Shown: piece after piece, positions 28,541 through 37,013 of the stretch
Numbering within the stretch: the stretch's first letter is position 1
Layout: each line of letters begins with the position of its first letter
Assembly: GCF_900100015.1 (NCBI RefSeq)
Contig: NZ_FNDD01000003.1
Location: 1-64,000, forward strand
Direction: 5' to 3'
Source of the DNA: Vibrio xiamenensis
GTDB lineage: Bacteria; Pseudomonadota; Gammaproteobacteria; Enterobacterales; Vibrionaceae
DNA length: 64,000 bases
The notes under the pieces: generated by a model
Seen by the model: only the letters and a program-made list of their open reading frames with translations
What the model was told of the DNA's origin: nothing
The model's database searches: none
Translations under genes and position numbers: made by a program

Positions 28541-29845
28541 ATGTTCAGAATGCTAGGAAATCAAGGAAAGCTACTCTTCCTGATTGGTTTTACGGTGACG
28601 CTACTGTCGGTGCATTTTTTCTCCCAAAAAAGCATCAACGTTTTGGACTATCAAGGTTCAATTGCTTCGCCTGAGAAATACCAAGACACGAATGCCATCG
28701 CAATACCTTTTCCGTCTAATGCGGAAAGGCCTAGCTTTCTATGCCAAATTCCAGAGCGTGGTCAACATGAGTTTTGTACCTTTACTTTCCATTTAGGTGA
28801 TAGTGCCACCCAAGGTATCGACATCAGTGACTTTAGCGAAATGAGCGTGGATATCGATATGACTCGCAATGGTTGGCCGGTGCAAAACCTCCCAATCAGA
28901 CTTTATTTGCAAACCTACGACCCTCGCCTCCCCAAACATTGGCAATATAAAACCCATCAAATCGACCTAGATACTTATCAATACCGTAAAGGGTTAACCC
29001 TGCCACTTAACTATATTCAGGTCGCCGACTGGTGGCGTAAAAACAGCCAAGCCGATATCAAGAACAGTGTTGTTGACTTAACCAACATTGTGAAACTCTC
29101 CATTTTAACGCCCGAGGATGCGCCAGAAGGTGTTTACCAAATAAGGGTCAACGCGATTCGTTTTACAGGCCACGCCATATCCAATTCGATTCTGTTGAGT
29201 AGCCTGACACTGGCTTGGCTAGTTCTGTTTCTGTTCCATATTTTTAAATTGGTCGCCCACTCCTCAGCCCAACAGAAACTACTGAGAGAAAAACTGATTC
29301 GCCTTTCTGAGCGAAGTGATGCTTTGCAACAACAAGCCATGCATGATCCGTTAACTCAAGCGCTCAACCGTAATGGTGGGTTAGAAAAAATCCAACATTT
29401 AAAATTGAATCTCAGCAACTTCTGTCTGATGTATCTGGACCTCGATCATTTCAAACAACTCAACGACCAATACGGCCACCATATTGGCGACCAAGTGTTG
29501 CAAGAGTTCAGTGCGATAGTGCAAGGTCGATTACAGACTCAGGGCACCTTGATCCGCTGGGGAGGTGAAGAGTTTCTGGCCATAGTGGAATGTAAAGACA
29601 CTGAGCCTGCCCATTTTTTAGCGCGTAAAATTCGTAAAGACCTAGCGCAACATGATTGGCCGAATCAAAGCACAGTGACCTGCTCAATCGGCATTGCCCA
29701 GTGCGATATTCATCATTCATTTCAAAGCTCGCTTATCAACGCAGATAGCGCCTTATATCACGCCAAAAACAGTGGCCGAGATCGCATTGAAGTGTTTATC
29801 GACCATTCACTGCCATCTCCTTCGGTTCAACAACATGCAACTTAA
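28541..29845 (+). CDS. Diguanylate cyclase with periplasmic sensor region
   Basis: A 434-residue c-di-GMP synthase. Membrane segment at 10-27, periplasmic domain about 30-215 (beta-rich, containing SVDIDMTRNGWPVQNLPIRLYL), second membrane segment 216-235, coiled linker, then GGDEF domain from DPLTQALNRNG (269). The active-site loop is RWGGEEF with GGEEF at 341-345, and the substrate/metal part is YLDLDHFKQLND. The inhibitory RxxD site nine residues before GGEEF is absent (QTQG there), so product inhibition is probably missing. The start follows an AT-rich leader with only a weak binding site. Confidence 0.92.
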   Translation: MFRMLGNQGKLLFLIGFTVTLLSVHFFSQKSINVLDYQGSIASPEKYQDTNAIAIPFPSNAERPSFLCQIPERGQHEFCTFTFHLGDSATQGIDISDFSEMSVDIDMTRNGWPVQNLPIRLYLQTYDPRLPKHWQYKTHQIDLDTYQYRKGLTLPLNYIQVADWWRKNSQADIKNSVVDLTNIVKLSILTPEDAPEGVYQIRVNAIRFTGHAISNSILLSSLTLAWLVLFLFHIFKLVAHSSAQQKLLREKLIRLSERSDALQQQAMHDPLTQALNRNGGLEKIQHLKLNLSNFCLMYLDLDHFKQLNDQYGHHIGDQVLQEFSAIVQGRLQTQGTLIRWGGEEFLAIVECKDTEPAHFLARKIRKDLAQHDWPNQSTVTCSIGIAQCDIHHSFQSSLINADSALYHAKNSGRDRIEVFIDHSLPSPSVQQHAT

Positions 29846-29914
29846 ACAAAACGTTGGCGAACAAGCAGCGCTGGCTTACTATGCGTCTATCAAACATTTG
29901 AACGCTTATCTACC

Positions 29915-30493
29915 ATGGAATTGATTTCTCACTACCTGTCTGAATCCATCATCAACAAAATCCTCTTATGCATTGGCCTATTTGTTTGTTATCGACTGAT
30001 TAAACGTGTCTCTAATGTCGCGATAAAACGCCTTGCCGCCAATAAGCAAGTCAAAAAGCCACGTCTGAGTTTTATTTTGCGCTGCTTTAATGTCATGTTG
30101 GTATTTGTATTTTTCTCACTACTGCTGATCATCACTGGCATTGGTTATGGAGATGTCACGCTCTTTCTATCATCAATATTCGCAGTCTTGGGCGTTGCAT
30201 TGGTCGCCCAATGGTCGATTTTGAGTAACGTCACCGCCAGTTTTCTGATTTTCTTTGTCTTCCCTTATCGCGTTGGGGATTTGGTAAAAGTGATGGACAA
30301 AGAAGAAGATGTGCGGGGAGAGATTATTGATATCACCATGTTCCACGTCATCATAAAGCATGAAAGCGGCAACATGATTACCTATCCAAATAATTTAATT
30401 TTGCAGAAAGGCGTTATCAAACTTTTTGCAGAAAAACGTAAAAACAATAAATTTAAAAGTCGAATTTACACTCGATTAAACAAGAAACACTAA
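29915..30493 (+). CDS. Small MscS-family mechanosensitive channel-like protein
   Basis: A 192-residue membrane protein. Hydrophobic segments at 13-30, 50-75 and 82-115 lead into the MscS core: LSSIFAVLGVALVAQWSILSNVTASFLIFFVFPYRVGDLVKV, the pore-lining TM3 and start of the beta domain. The C-terminal alpha/beta domain of E. coli MscS (286 residues) is mostly missing; the protein ends in a basic tail. It may be a minimal channel or a related tension sensor. No good Shine-Dalgarno precedes the ATG at 29915, only 70 bp after the cyclase stop, so it may be co-transcribed with the cyclase. Confidence 0.75.
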   Translation: MELISHYLSESIINKILLCIGLFVCYRLIKRVSNVAIKRLAANKQVKKPRLSFILRCFNVMLVFVFFSLLLIITGIGYGDVTLFLSSIFAVLGVALVAQWSILSNVTASFLIFFVFPYRVGDLVKVMDKEEDVRGEIIDITMFHVIIKHESGNMITYPNNLILQKGVIKLFAEKRKNNKFKSRIYTRLNKKH

Positions 30494-31012
30494 AAATCCC
30501 AACCTTGATACAGCCTAACTATGAGCCTAATTTCAGCTTCAATAGCTATATAGGCACAGCATTCATTCGCTCGATGTATTATTTACATTCAAGCAAGTAA
30601 AGTTTCGCTCATGCTTGGTTGTAAATATTTTGCTTAAATCTTAATTAAAAACCAGCATATTCCAATATAAAACTAGTCATTTAATCCTTCAAAAATAAAC
30701 TAAAAAACCAGTCAAAGGCTCAATTAAAATCAAAAAAATATTTTATAAAACAGGAAATTATAACAAATATATATTCACGCAACGCCTGTAAAGGCGCCAA
30801 TTTATTGATGCGTAAAATACACTTATCATTACACCAAAAAGATTAAATATTTATTATAAATATAACGTCTTAAAATTTACTTAGTACCAAAAAAAGTACC
30901 AATTACTAACTAGAGAGTAGGTGATTTGTTGTACGCTTCGCTAAAATACGCGCTCATTTAAGTAACCCCTACTTAATCCGAAAAATTCGTCGACTTTATT
31001 AAGGAATTTACG
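30494..31012. promoter_or_regulatory. AT-rich upstream region of the second acidic paralogue
   Basis: A 519-bp gap with no coding frame. A small CGCC/GGCG hairpin lies at 30784-30797, and two AGTACCAA repeats at 30883 and 30895. An AGTAGG segment near 30915 could pair with CCTACT near 30967, forming structure in the leader. Confidence 0.55.
30883..30903 (+). promoter_or_regulatory. Tandem AGTACCAA repeats containing the shared 12-mer AAAAGTACCAAT
   Basis: AGTACCAA occurs at 30883-30890 and 30895-30902, 12 bp apart. The second copy is embedded in AAAAGTACCAAT (30892-30903), identical to the 12-mer upstream of the paralogue at 364-1365. It ends 110 bp before the start codon. Confidence 0.45.
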
Positions 31013-31906
31013 ATGAGTGTAATTATTGGTACGACCAACAAAAATGGCTCGGGATCATCGGCAAACCTTACTGCCGACAACGGCTATCTTATCGAAGGTA
31101 GCTATCTCAGTGATGAAATTAGCATTGCTGATTACGGTGATAACTCAACTGGGGGCTACAACACTATGTACGTAGCTGCTGACTCTTGGCATGTCGAAAC
31201 AATTAAAGAAGCTAAAGTCGAAGGTTCGTATGAATCGATCACCGTCGATAACATTATCGATGTCACCATCACCAATCAATCAGATTTTGATGTATCCAAC
31301 ATCGAAGTCTTTAACGCCAAACGTGGCAATATCGATACTTCAGGTAGCGATTCTAGCGACAGCATCTTTATCGGTGTTGAGAGCAACAGCATTAGCTGGA
31401 GCAACATGTTCACCATTAATACTGGTGAAGGTGATGACGACCTAACTATGGTTGATTTTGGTGGTTCAAAATGGACCGAATTTAACATCGACATGGGTGC
31501 GGGTGACGATGTTGTCGACATCGAAAGCCTAGGCCTATCTTGTTATAGCAACCAAGAGCGCCATATCAATGGTGGCGACGGCGTTGATACTCTTTACACT
31601 AATGGCGATTCTCGCTTAGATATCGAAGGCTTCGAAGTCATTGCTGGTTTAAATTCTGAGGCCTTGATCGTTGACGGTGACTTATTGGAAAACAACGGTA
31701 GCAGCAAAGGGCTGGTTTTAACGGGTGTTGATATCCAGTTCGCGAGCGATCTTGAATACACAGTTGAAGATATTGAAGTCTCGCAAGCGGCTTATCTAAA
31801 CGATCTTCATTACGATTTTGATGACTTTAGCCAAGTGATCGTTACTGTTGATGGCGAAGAATACAGCCTACTTGTGGATGATCCAGATTACGCCTACGTG
31901 GCTTAA
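31013..31906 (+). CDS. Acidic protein of unknown function; paralogue of the gene at 364
   Basis: A 297-residue acidic protein beginning MSVIIGTTNKNGSGSSANL, with AAGGAA 7 bp before the ATG. It matches the first copy over its whole length: IEVFNAKRGNIDTSG (copy one: ISVYEAKRGAIDVTG), WSNMFTINTGEGDDD, WTEFNIDMGAGDD, GGDGVDTLYTNG, then a C-terminal VTVDGEEYSLL. It is 36 residues shorter than its partner. No signal peptide or membrane helix is present. Gly/Asp motifs suggest a calcium-binding beta-roll, and absence of a classical signal would allow type I secretion, neither proven. It is monocistronic with a terminator after it. Confidence 0.8.
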   Translation: MSVIIGTTNKNGSGSSANLTADNGYLIEGSYLSDEISIADYGDNSTGGYNTMYVAADSWHVETIKEAKVEGSYESITVDNIIDVTITNQSDFDVSNIEVFNAKRGNIDTSGSDSSDSIFIGVESNSISWSNMFTINTGEGDDDLTMVDFGGSKWTEFNIDMGAGDDVVDIESLGLSCYSNQERHINGGDGVDTLYTNGDSRLDIEGFEVIAGLNSEALIVDGDLLENNGSSKGLVLTGVDIQFASDLEYTVEDIEVSQAAYLNDLHYDFDDFSQVIVTVDGEEYSLLVDDPDYAYVA

Positions 31907-31930
31907 TTAAACGAGTCCAACATATTGACC

Positions 31931-31960
31931 AAACGCCCGCATCAAATGCGGGCGTTTTTA
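31931..31960 (+). terminator. Rho-independent terminator
   Basis: AAACGCCCGCAT, loop CAA, ATGCGGGCGTTTTTA. It follows the acidic paralogue by 25 bp and may also act on the convergent lipoprotein transcript. Confidence 0.92.
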
Positions 31961-31974
31961 TATCAGAGTAAATA

Positions 31975-32532
31975 TTATTCGCCAATTTGGACGATCTCAT
32001 CCACCAGCAATTTAGAAACTAAGTCGACATCACGAGGTTCATCTTGCGCATCCCAATTAAAACTCGCGATCTCGAGATCGACCGACAAATCTTCTAAATA
32101 CGCATACTTAGTCAAATAAGGGCCATTTTGGAATGAAGCCAATTTAGTCCCATCTTTGCTCAGCACCACATTGTGAGTCACTTCGGGTTTATTTAGCGAG
32201 TGTCCGCCCATATTGAAAGTGCGTTTAAAGCCGATATCGACATCAATAACAGCGTCAGCACTGGCGACGTTTTTGGCTAAATAGCCGCTTTGCTTTAAAT
32301 AGTGCTGCAAATATTGGTTAAACTCTTGCTGTAACTCTTGCTCTGAAGCAAAGGTACGGTCACCTTCAATAGCGCCATCGCCTAAACTCAGATGCACTGT
32401 CACCTTACCTAACGCGTACGTTGACTGCTCCGCTACCAAGGGCGTAGGTTGAACATAGTAGGTGTAAGGAGTGCTTCCTGCACAACCGGCAAGCCATAAA
32501 GCGCCAACCAGTAAACTGAGTTTGTATTTCAT
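31975..32532 (-). CDS. Hypothetical lipoprotein
   Basis: A 185-residue protein with a lipoprotein signal: MKYKLSLLVGALWLAGC, lipobox LAGC. The start at 32532 is set by this signal and by AGGA 7-8 bp upstream; the frame extends further to 32604 without either. The mature part contains ADAVIDVDIGFKRTFNMGG and a QELQQEFNQYLQHYL helix. This is similar in style to small outer-membrane lipoproteins with a DUF4136/YajG-like fold, but I cannot assign a family. Residue after Cys is Ala, so outer-membrane sorting is expected. Confidence 0.8.
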   Translation of the reverse strand: MKYKLSLLVGALWLAGCAGSTPYTYYVQPTPLVAEQSTYALGKVTVHLSLGDGAIEGDRTFASEQELQQEFNQYLQHYLKQSGYLAKNVASADAVIDVDIGFKRTFNMGGHSLNKPEVTHNVVLSKDGTKLASFQNGPYLTKYAYLEDLSVDLEIASFNWDAQDEPRDVDLVSKLLVDEIVQIGE

Positions 32533-32635
32533 AGAATGTCCTGATGAATATTGATTTTTATTATAAATTTGCCAATGCATGGAACTAGAAGTGCTGAGTA
32601 GCAACCATTTTTATACTAGCCATTGAACTGACGCT

Positions 32636-32653
32636 GTCTTCCGGTGCGAAGAC
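32636..32653. other. Inverted repeat GTCTTC-N6-GAAGAC
   Basis: Perfect 6-bp arms around CGGTGC, about 100 bp upstream of the lipoprotein start. There is no T tract. It may be an operator; nothing more can be said. Confidence 0.35.
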
Positions 32654-32818
32654 CCACTGCCTGTTACTACCCAGCACATAAAAGCATTAGGCGGCAGTGC
32701 AATGTGATTTATAAAACGGGTGACGAAAAAAGTTAACGTGATCGCAATTATTAAAAAATCACCATAATTCAATATGTAAACTCATCATAAGCCAATCGAT
32801 TTTAATCTCTCTAGCGCA

Positions 32819-32846
32819 TAAAAAAACCAGAGCTTAGCTCTGGTTT
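32819..32846 (-). terminator. Terminator of the M14 peptidase gene
   Basis: AACCAGAGC, TTA loop, GCTCTGGTT, with the A run on the left giving a T tract on the minus strand. It lies about 30 bp beyond the stop codon at 32875. Confidence 0.88.
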
Positions 32847-32874
32847 TCGGTGTGATTGATACGCAGAAAAAAAA

Positions 32875-33999
32875 CTACAACTTATCGACAATCGCCCAAA
32901 CTGCGCCTAGCACATCTTGACCAAATGCCACACTGCGCTCTGGTGACCAGCCATAAAACTCATCGGGATGGGCAATATGATCTTTAAATGGCATCTCGAC
33001 GGTATAAGACAAACAATTAAATTGATGATTGACCCAGTTCGAACCCACGGTCAAATTCGCTTCTCCCGGCTTGTCTTTGGCGTAGCCGATTTCATCTTGA
33101 AATTCAGGTGAAATCGTCAGTAGTGCTTGCTTGAAGGCGTTTTCCAACTCCTGCATGTGAGCATCGTACCCCGGCACCCCTTCGCTACCCGCGACGAAAT
33201 TGTACGGAATCGCTTCATCGCCATGAATATCCAGGAACATGTCCATACCCGTTGCTAACATACGCTCACGTACCAGATACACTTCCGGGCTTTTTTCCAT
33301 GCTTGGCGTTTGCCATTCACGGTTGAGGTTAACGCCAATCGCGTTAGTGCGCAGATGACCACGAATACTGCCATCTGGATTCATATTCGGTACCACATAG
33401 AAGGTTGCTTTATCGAGCAGCGCTCGGCCAACCGTATCGGTATCATCAAGAAGACGCTGAAGCAAACCTTCGATAAACCATTCCGCCATGGTTTCGCCAG
33501 GGTGCTGGCGGCCAATGATCCAGACTTTTTTCTTCGCCTCATCTGGCTCACCAATCGTCAGCAAGCTCATATCGTTACCGTCGAGTGTGTGACCTAAGGT
33601 CTCAAGTTTGACGAAATGACTCATCTGCGCCTGATGCAGTAAATCTTGGTGACGATCGTATGAGTAAGGTGCGAAGTAGGCAAAATACATCGAGCCAAAT
33701 TCAGGAATCACTTTGAAGCTTAATGTGTCACCATCAAATTCGGCCGGGACACGAAACCACTCTTCGCGGTCATATGAGGCGACCACATCGTAATCTTTCC
33801 AACCTTCTGGATAAGCGGATTTGGCTAAGTTCAGCAATTTAAACTGGTGCTGAACTTGCGGTTCGCTTTCAAGGCGAAAATGGAACCACTGGGCGAATTC
33901 AGACTGATTATCGGCCGGAATCGACAGCTGAATATCCTCAGGGCTTTCGGCTTTTTCGACTTGAATATTGCCACTTTCAAAATTGCTGAATATTTTCAT
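32875..33999 (-). CDS. M14-family zinc carboxypeptidase (cytosolic type)
   Basis: A 374-residue peptidase-like protein without signal peptide. Residues 1-120 form a beta-sandwich as in cytosolic carboxypeptidases; the catalytic domain follows. Zinc ligands are His166 and Glu169 in RQHPGETMAEW and His259 in LDIHGDE. Substrate-binding Asn-Arg is in GVNLNREW and the catalytic Glu335 in YTVEMPFK. The NPDG-SIRGHLRTNAIGVNLNREW block is that of the AGBL/CCP branch, whose eukaryotic members trim polyglutamate; bacterial substrates are largely unknown. Confidence 0.9.
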   Translation of the reverse strand: MKIFSNFESGNIQVEKAESPEDIQLSIPADNQSEFAQWFHFRLESEPQVQHQFKLLNLAKSAYPEGWKDYDVVASYDREEWFRVPAEFDGDTLSFKVIPEFGSMYFAYFAPYSYDRHQDLLHQAQMSHFVKLETLGHTLDGNDMSLLTIGEPDEAKKKVWIIGRQHPGETMAEWFIEGLLQRLLDDTDTVGRALLDKATFYVVPNMNPDGSIRGHLRTNAIGVNLNREWQTPSMEKSPEVYLVRERMLATGMDMFLDIHGDEAIPYNFVAGSEGVPGYDAHMQELENAFKQALLTISPEFQDEIGYAKDKPGEANLTVGSNWVNHQFNCLSYTVEMPFKDHIAHPDEFYGWSPERSVAFGQDVLGAVWAIVDKL

Positions 34000-34101
34000 A
34001 GAAATTCACTTGTACTCATAACAGGTTAAAAGATTGAGAATAGATAAAATTTAGCAGTAACCGCACTAAGTTGAAAGCCGCTGTTGCCCCGGCACATACG
34101 C

Positions 34102-35007
34102 TTAAAAGCTCCCCGTAGCGCGCTGATCCATCTTCGCCATTTCAGCGACTAAAAATTCCACCAGCACTTTGACACGCGGCGCGAGGTCTTGGCTACGCAA
34201 GTACACTAAACTAATCGGCGCATCCACCAGCGCCAGTTTCGGTAGCACTTGAACAAGACGCCCTTGCTGCAAATCCTCGGCCACATCCCAATAAGATTTC
34301 ATCACAATACCTAGCCCTTGGCGAGCGAGTCGATGACTGGCTTCACCATCGTTACACACAATATAACCGCTGATATGCACCTTTCCATGGACAAAGCGCC
34401 ATTCCGTTTCACTGTGATAGCCCATCACAATACAGCGATGGCGCGTGAGATCTTGCAGCGTTTCAGGATGGCCAAATTGAGCCAAATACTCCGGCGATGC
34501 GCATAAAATGCGTTTGTTGGTTAACAGCTTGCGCGCCACCAAACGTGAGTCTGGCAGTTCGCCGTAGCGAATCGCCACATCAATGCCGTCTTCAATCAAA
34601 TCTTTGACTTCATCACTAAACACCAGCTCAAGGCGAATATGCGGATATTGGCGGCAAAACTCACTTAGCGTCGGTAACAACTTACGCTGACCAAAACTGT
34701 TTGGCGCCGTGATACGCAGCGCCCCTGACAACTGCGTTTTTTGATTACGCAGCGACTCTTCCGCGCTTTCAACTTCCTGCAAGATGCGCCGAATATGCTG
34801 ATAGAGCACAATGCCTTCATCACTGACCGACAATTTGCGCGTACTGCGATGAATCAATTGAGTCCCTACGCGCTGCTCGAAATTGGCAAGGCGTTTTGAT
34901 ACTGCGCCAAGCGACATACCTAAGTCCGCCGCCGCTGCGGTTAAACTGCCAAGGCTCACTACCCGCTCAAACACGCGCATACCCGATAAATCGGTCAATC
35001 CGTTCAT
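34102..35007 (-). CDS. LysR-family transcriptional regulator
   Basis: A 301-residue regulator. The winged helix at 1-65 reads LSGMRVFERVVSLGSLTAAAADLGMSLGAVSKRLANFEQRVGTQLIHRSTRKL, followed by the effector-binding domain. It belongs to the large branch that resembles DmlR/AaeR-type regulators (RTAPNSFG-like segment ITAPNSFGQRKLLP). It is transcribed divergently from the SDR gene at 35160 with 152 bp between, so that gene and the AKR/MFS genes beyond are likely targets. Confidence 0.93.
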   Translation of the reverse strand: MNGLTDLSGMRVFERVVSLGSLTAAAADLGMSLGAVSKRLANFEQRVGTQLIHRSTRKLSVSDEGIVLYQHIRRILQEVESAEESLRNQKTQLSGALRITAPNSFGQRKLLPTLSEFCRQYPHIRLELVFSDEVKDLIEDGIDVAIRYGELPDSRLVARKLLTNKRILCASPEYLAQFGHPETLQDLTRHRCIVMGYHSETEWRFVHGKVHISGYIVCNDGEASHRLARQGLGIVMKSYWDVAEDLQQGRLVQVLPKLALVDAPISLVYLRSQDLAPRVKVLVEFLVAEMAKMDQRATGSF

Positions 35008-35159
35008 TATTTCCCTTTTGGAAAGAGGCTATTGAAACTATCTCCATTTAATCAACTCATTGCCGTGCTTACAATAAATCTTTCTAACCATCCATCTTTC
35101 CAACAGTCAAAGTGATGTTGGACAAACACCCACAGTTGAGACGCAAATAAGGAGTCACA

Positions 35160-35954
35160 ATGGAGATTCGTTTAGACGGCAAAACCGCACTGGTGAGCGC
35201 ATCAACCGGCGGTATTGGCTTTGCCATCGCTAAGGGATTAGCCGAATGCGGTGCGAAAGTCATTCTCAATGGTCGCAGCGAACAAAGTACCGAACGTGCA
35301 AAACAAGCACTGCTTGCGGAGTTACCCGATGCCAAACTGGAAACCGTTGCTGCCGACTTAAGTGACGCGCAAGGTTGCCAGACCTTAATTGACTCGGTAT
35401 CGGATGTCGATATTTTGGTCAACAATGCTGGGATTTATGGCCCGCTCGATTTCTTTGAAACCGATGATCAAACTTGGGAAAACTACTGGCAAACCAACGT
35501 GATGTCAGGTGTTCGCCTATCCAAAGCGTTAGTCAAATCGATGCAAGATAAAGGTTGGGGGCGCGTCGTATTCATCTCCTCAGAATCGTCACGCAATATT
35601 CCTTCTGACATGGTGCATTACGGCGTGACCAAAACCGCGCAGCTCGCACTGTCACGAGGCCTTGCCAAACGCCTAGCGGGCAGTGGCGTCACCGTCAACA
35701 GCGTGCTACCTGGCCCAACCTTATCTGACGGCTTTCGCGCCATGGTCGATGAAGAAGTCAAACGCAGCGGTAAAAGCGTTGAACAAGTTGCCAAAGAATT
35801 CATCGCCGCCAATCGCCCTAGCTCAGTGATTCAACGCGCCGCAACCGTTGAAGAAGTCGCCAACATGGTGGTGTATGTGTGCTCGCAACAATCCGCGGCT
35901 ACCAGCGGTGCTTCGCTACGGGTTGACGGCGGAGTGGTTGACGATATTGCCTAA
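35160..35954 (+). CDS. Short-chain dehydrogenase/reductase
   Basis: A 264-residue NAD(P)-dependent oxidoreductase. The cofactor motif is SASTGGIGFAIA, NNAG at 88-91, catalytic Ser140, Tyr154 and Lys158 (HYGVTK). The C-terminal SGASLRVDGGVV is typical of classical SDRs. The cofactor Gly-rich loop has Ser-Thr where many have Gly. The substrate is unknown. AAGGAG precedes the ATG by 7 bp. Confidence 0.93.
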   Translation: MEIRLDGKTALVSASTGGIGFAIAKGLAECGAKVILNGRSEQSTERAKQALLAELPDAKLETVAADLSDAQGCQTLIDSVSDVDILVNNAGIYGPLDFFETDDQTWENYWQTNVMSGVRLSKALVKSMQDKGWGRVVFISSESSRNIPSDMVHYGVTKTAQLALSRGLAKRLAGSGVTVNSVLPGPTLSDGFRAMVDEEVKRSGKSVEQVAKEFIAANRPSSVIQRAATVEEVANMVVYVCSQQSAATSGASLRVDGGVVDDIA

Positions 35955-36056
35955 TTCAACATCCCATACACCCTATCTATCCGTCATGAAATGAATCAGT
36001 CATAACGTAAATCAGCCTTAGACTGAATTTGCTCAACATAAGCCAAGGAGAATGTC

Positions 36057-37013
36057 ATGACTAAAACATTACTCGGAAATACGAATTTGAATATCGTGCC
36101 ACTGGTGTTTGGTGGCAATGTATTTGGCTGGACCATTGATGAGAAAACCAGCTTTGAAATTCTCGATGCCTTTGTCGGCGCGGGCTTTAACGCCATTGAC
36201 ACCGCCGATGTCTATTCGGCTTGGGCGCCCGGCAATCAAGGCGGCGAATCAGAAACCATTTTGGGTAATTGGTTTAAAGCGCGCCCAGGTATACGTGACA
36301 AAGTCACACTATTTACTAAAGTCGGTTCAGACATGGGCAGCCCTGATAAAAAAGGCCTTTCTAAACGCTGGATCATGCAGGCGGTTGAAGACTCATTGCA
36401 CCGCTTACAAACCGATTATATCGATTTGTATTTCTCGCACTGGCCTGATGATACGCCTTATGAAGAGACATTAAGCGCTTATGACGAACTGCTAAAACAA
36501 GGCAAAATTCGCTCAATCGGTGCCTCGAACTTAAACGCCGTTCAGCTCAATCAGTCGCTAGAAAAAGCGCGAGCGAATAAGCTTCCGACGTATCAAGTTC
36601 TGCAGCCGGAATATAACTTGTTTGACCGCGATGGTTTTGATCGTGACTTGCAAGGTTTGTGCATTAAAGAAAATATCGGCGTCGTGACCTATTACAGCTT
36701 GGCGTCGGGTTTTCTGTCTGGCAAATACCGCAGTCAGCAAGATTTGAGTAAAAGCCAACGCGGGGATGGGATTGGTAAATATCTCACCGACAAAGGTTTT
36801 CGCATTTTAAGCGTCTTGGATGAAGTGTCTGGCGCGCATAATGTGCAGCCCGCTGAAGTGGCGCTTGCATGGTTGGTTGCCCAACAGGCGGTCACCTCGC
36901 CGATAGCCAGTGCGACCAAAGCTCACCATATTGAGAGTTTTGCCAAAGCGATGGAACTTAAACTCAGTGAGCAAGAGCTCGCTGCGCTGACTCAAGCAGG
37001 GGAAACTGTGTGA
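36057..37013 (+). CDS. Aldo/keto reductase
   Basis: A 318-residue NADPH-dependent TIM-barrel reductase. The tetrad is Asp48 and Tyr53 (IDTADVY), Lys88 (LFTKVG) and His128 (YFSHWPDD). GASNLNAVQL, LQPEYNLFDR and the C-terminal SPIASATKAHHIE (cofactor phosphate site) are family hallmarks. It resembles the YajO/Tas-like AKR11-13 group. AAGGAG lies 7 bp before the ATG. It overlaps the exporter gene by 4 bp. Confidence 0.94.
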   Translation: MTKTLLGNTNLNIVPLVFGGNVFGWTIDEKTSFEILDAFVGAGFNAIDTADVYSAWAPGNQGGESETILGNWFKARPGIRDKVTLFTKVGSDMGSPDKKGLSKRWIMQAVEDSLHRLQTDYIDLYFSHWPDDTPYEETLSAYDELLKQGKIRSIGASNLNAVQLNQSLEKARANKLPTYQVLQPEYNLFDRDGFDRDLQGLCIKENIGVVTYYSLASGFLSGKYRSQQDLSKSQRGDGIGKYLTDKGFRILSVLDEVSGAHNVQPAEVALAWLVAQQAVTSPIASATKAHHIESFAKAMELKLSEQELAALTQAGETV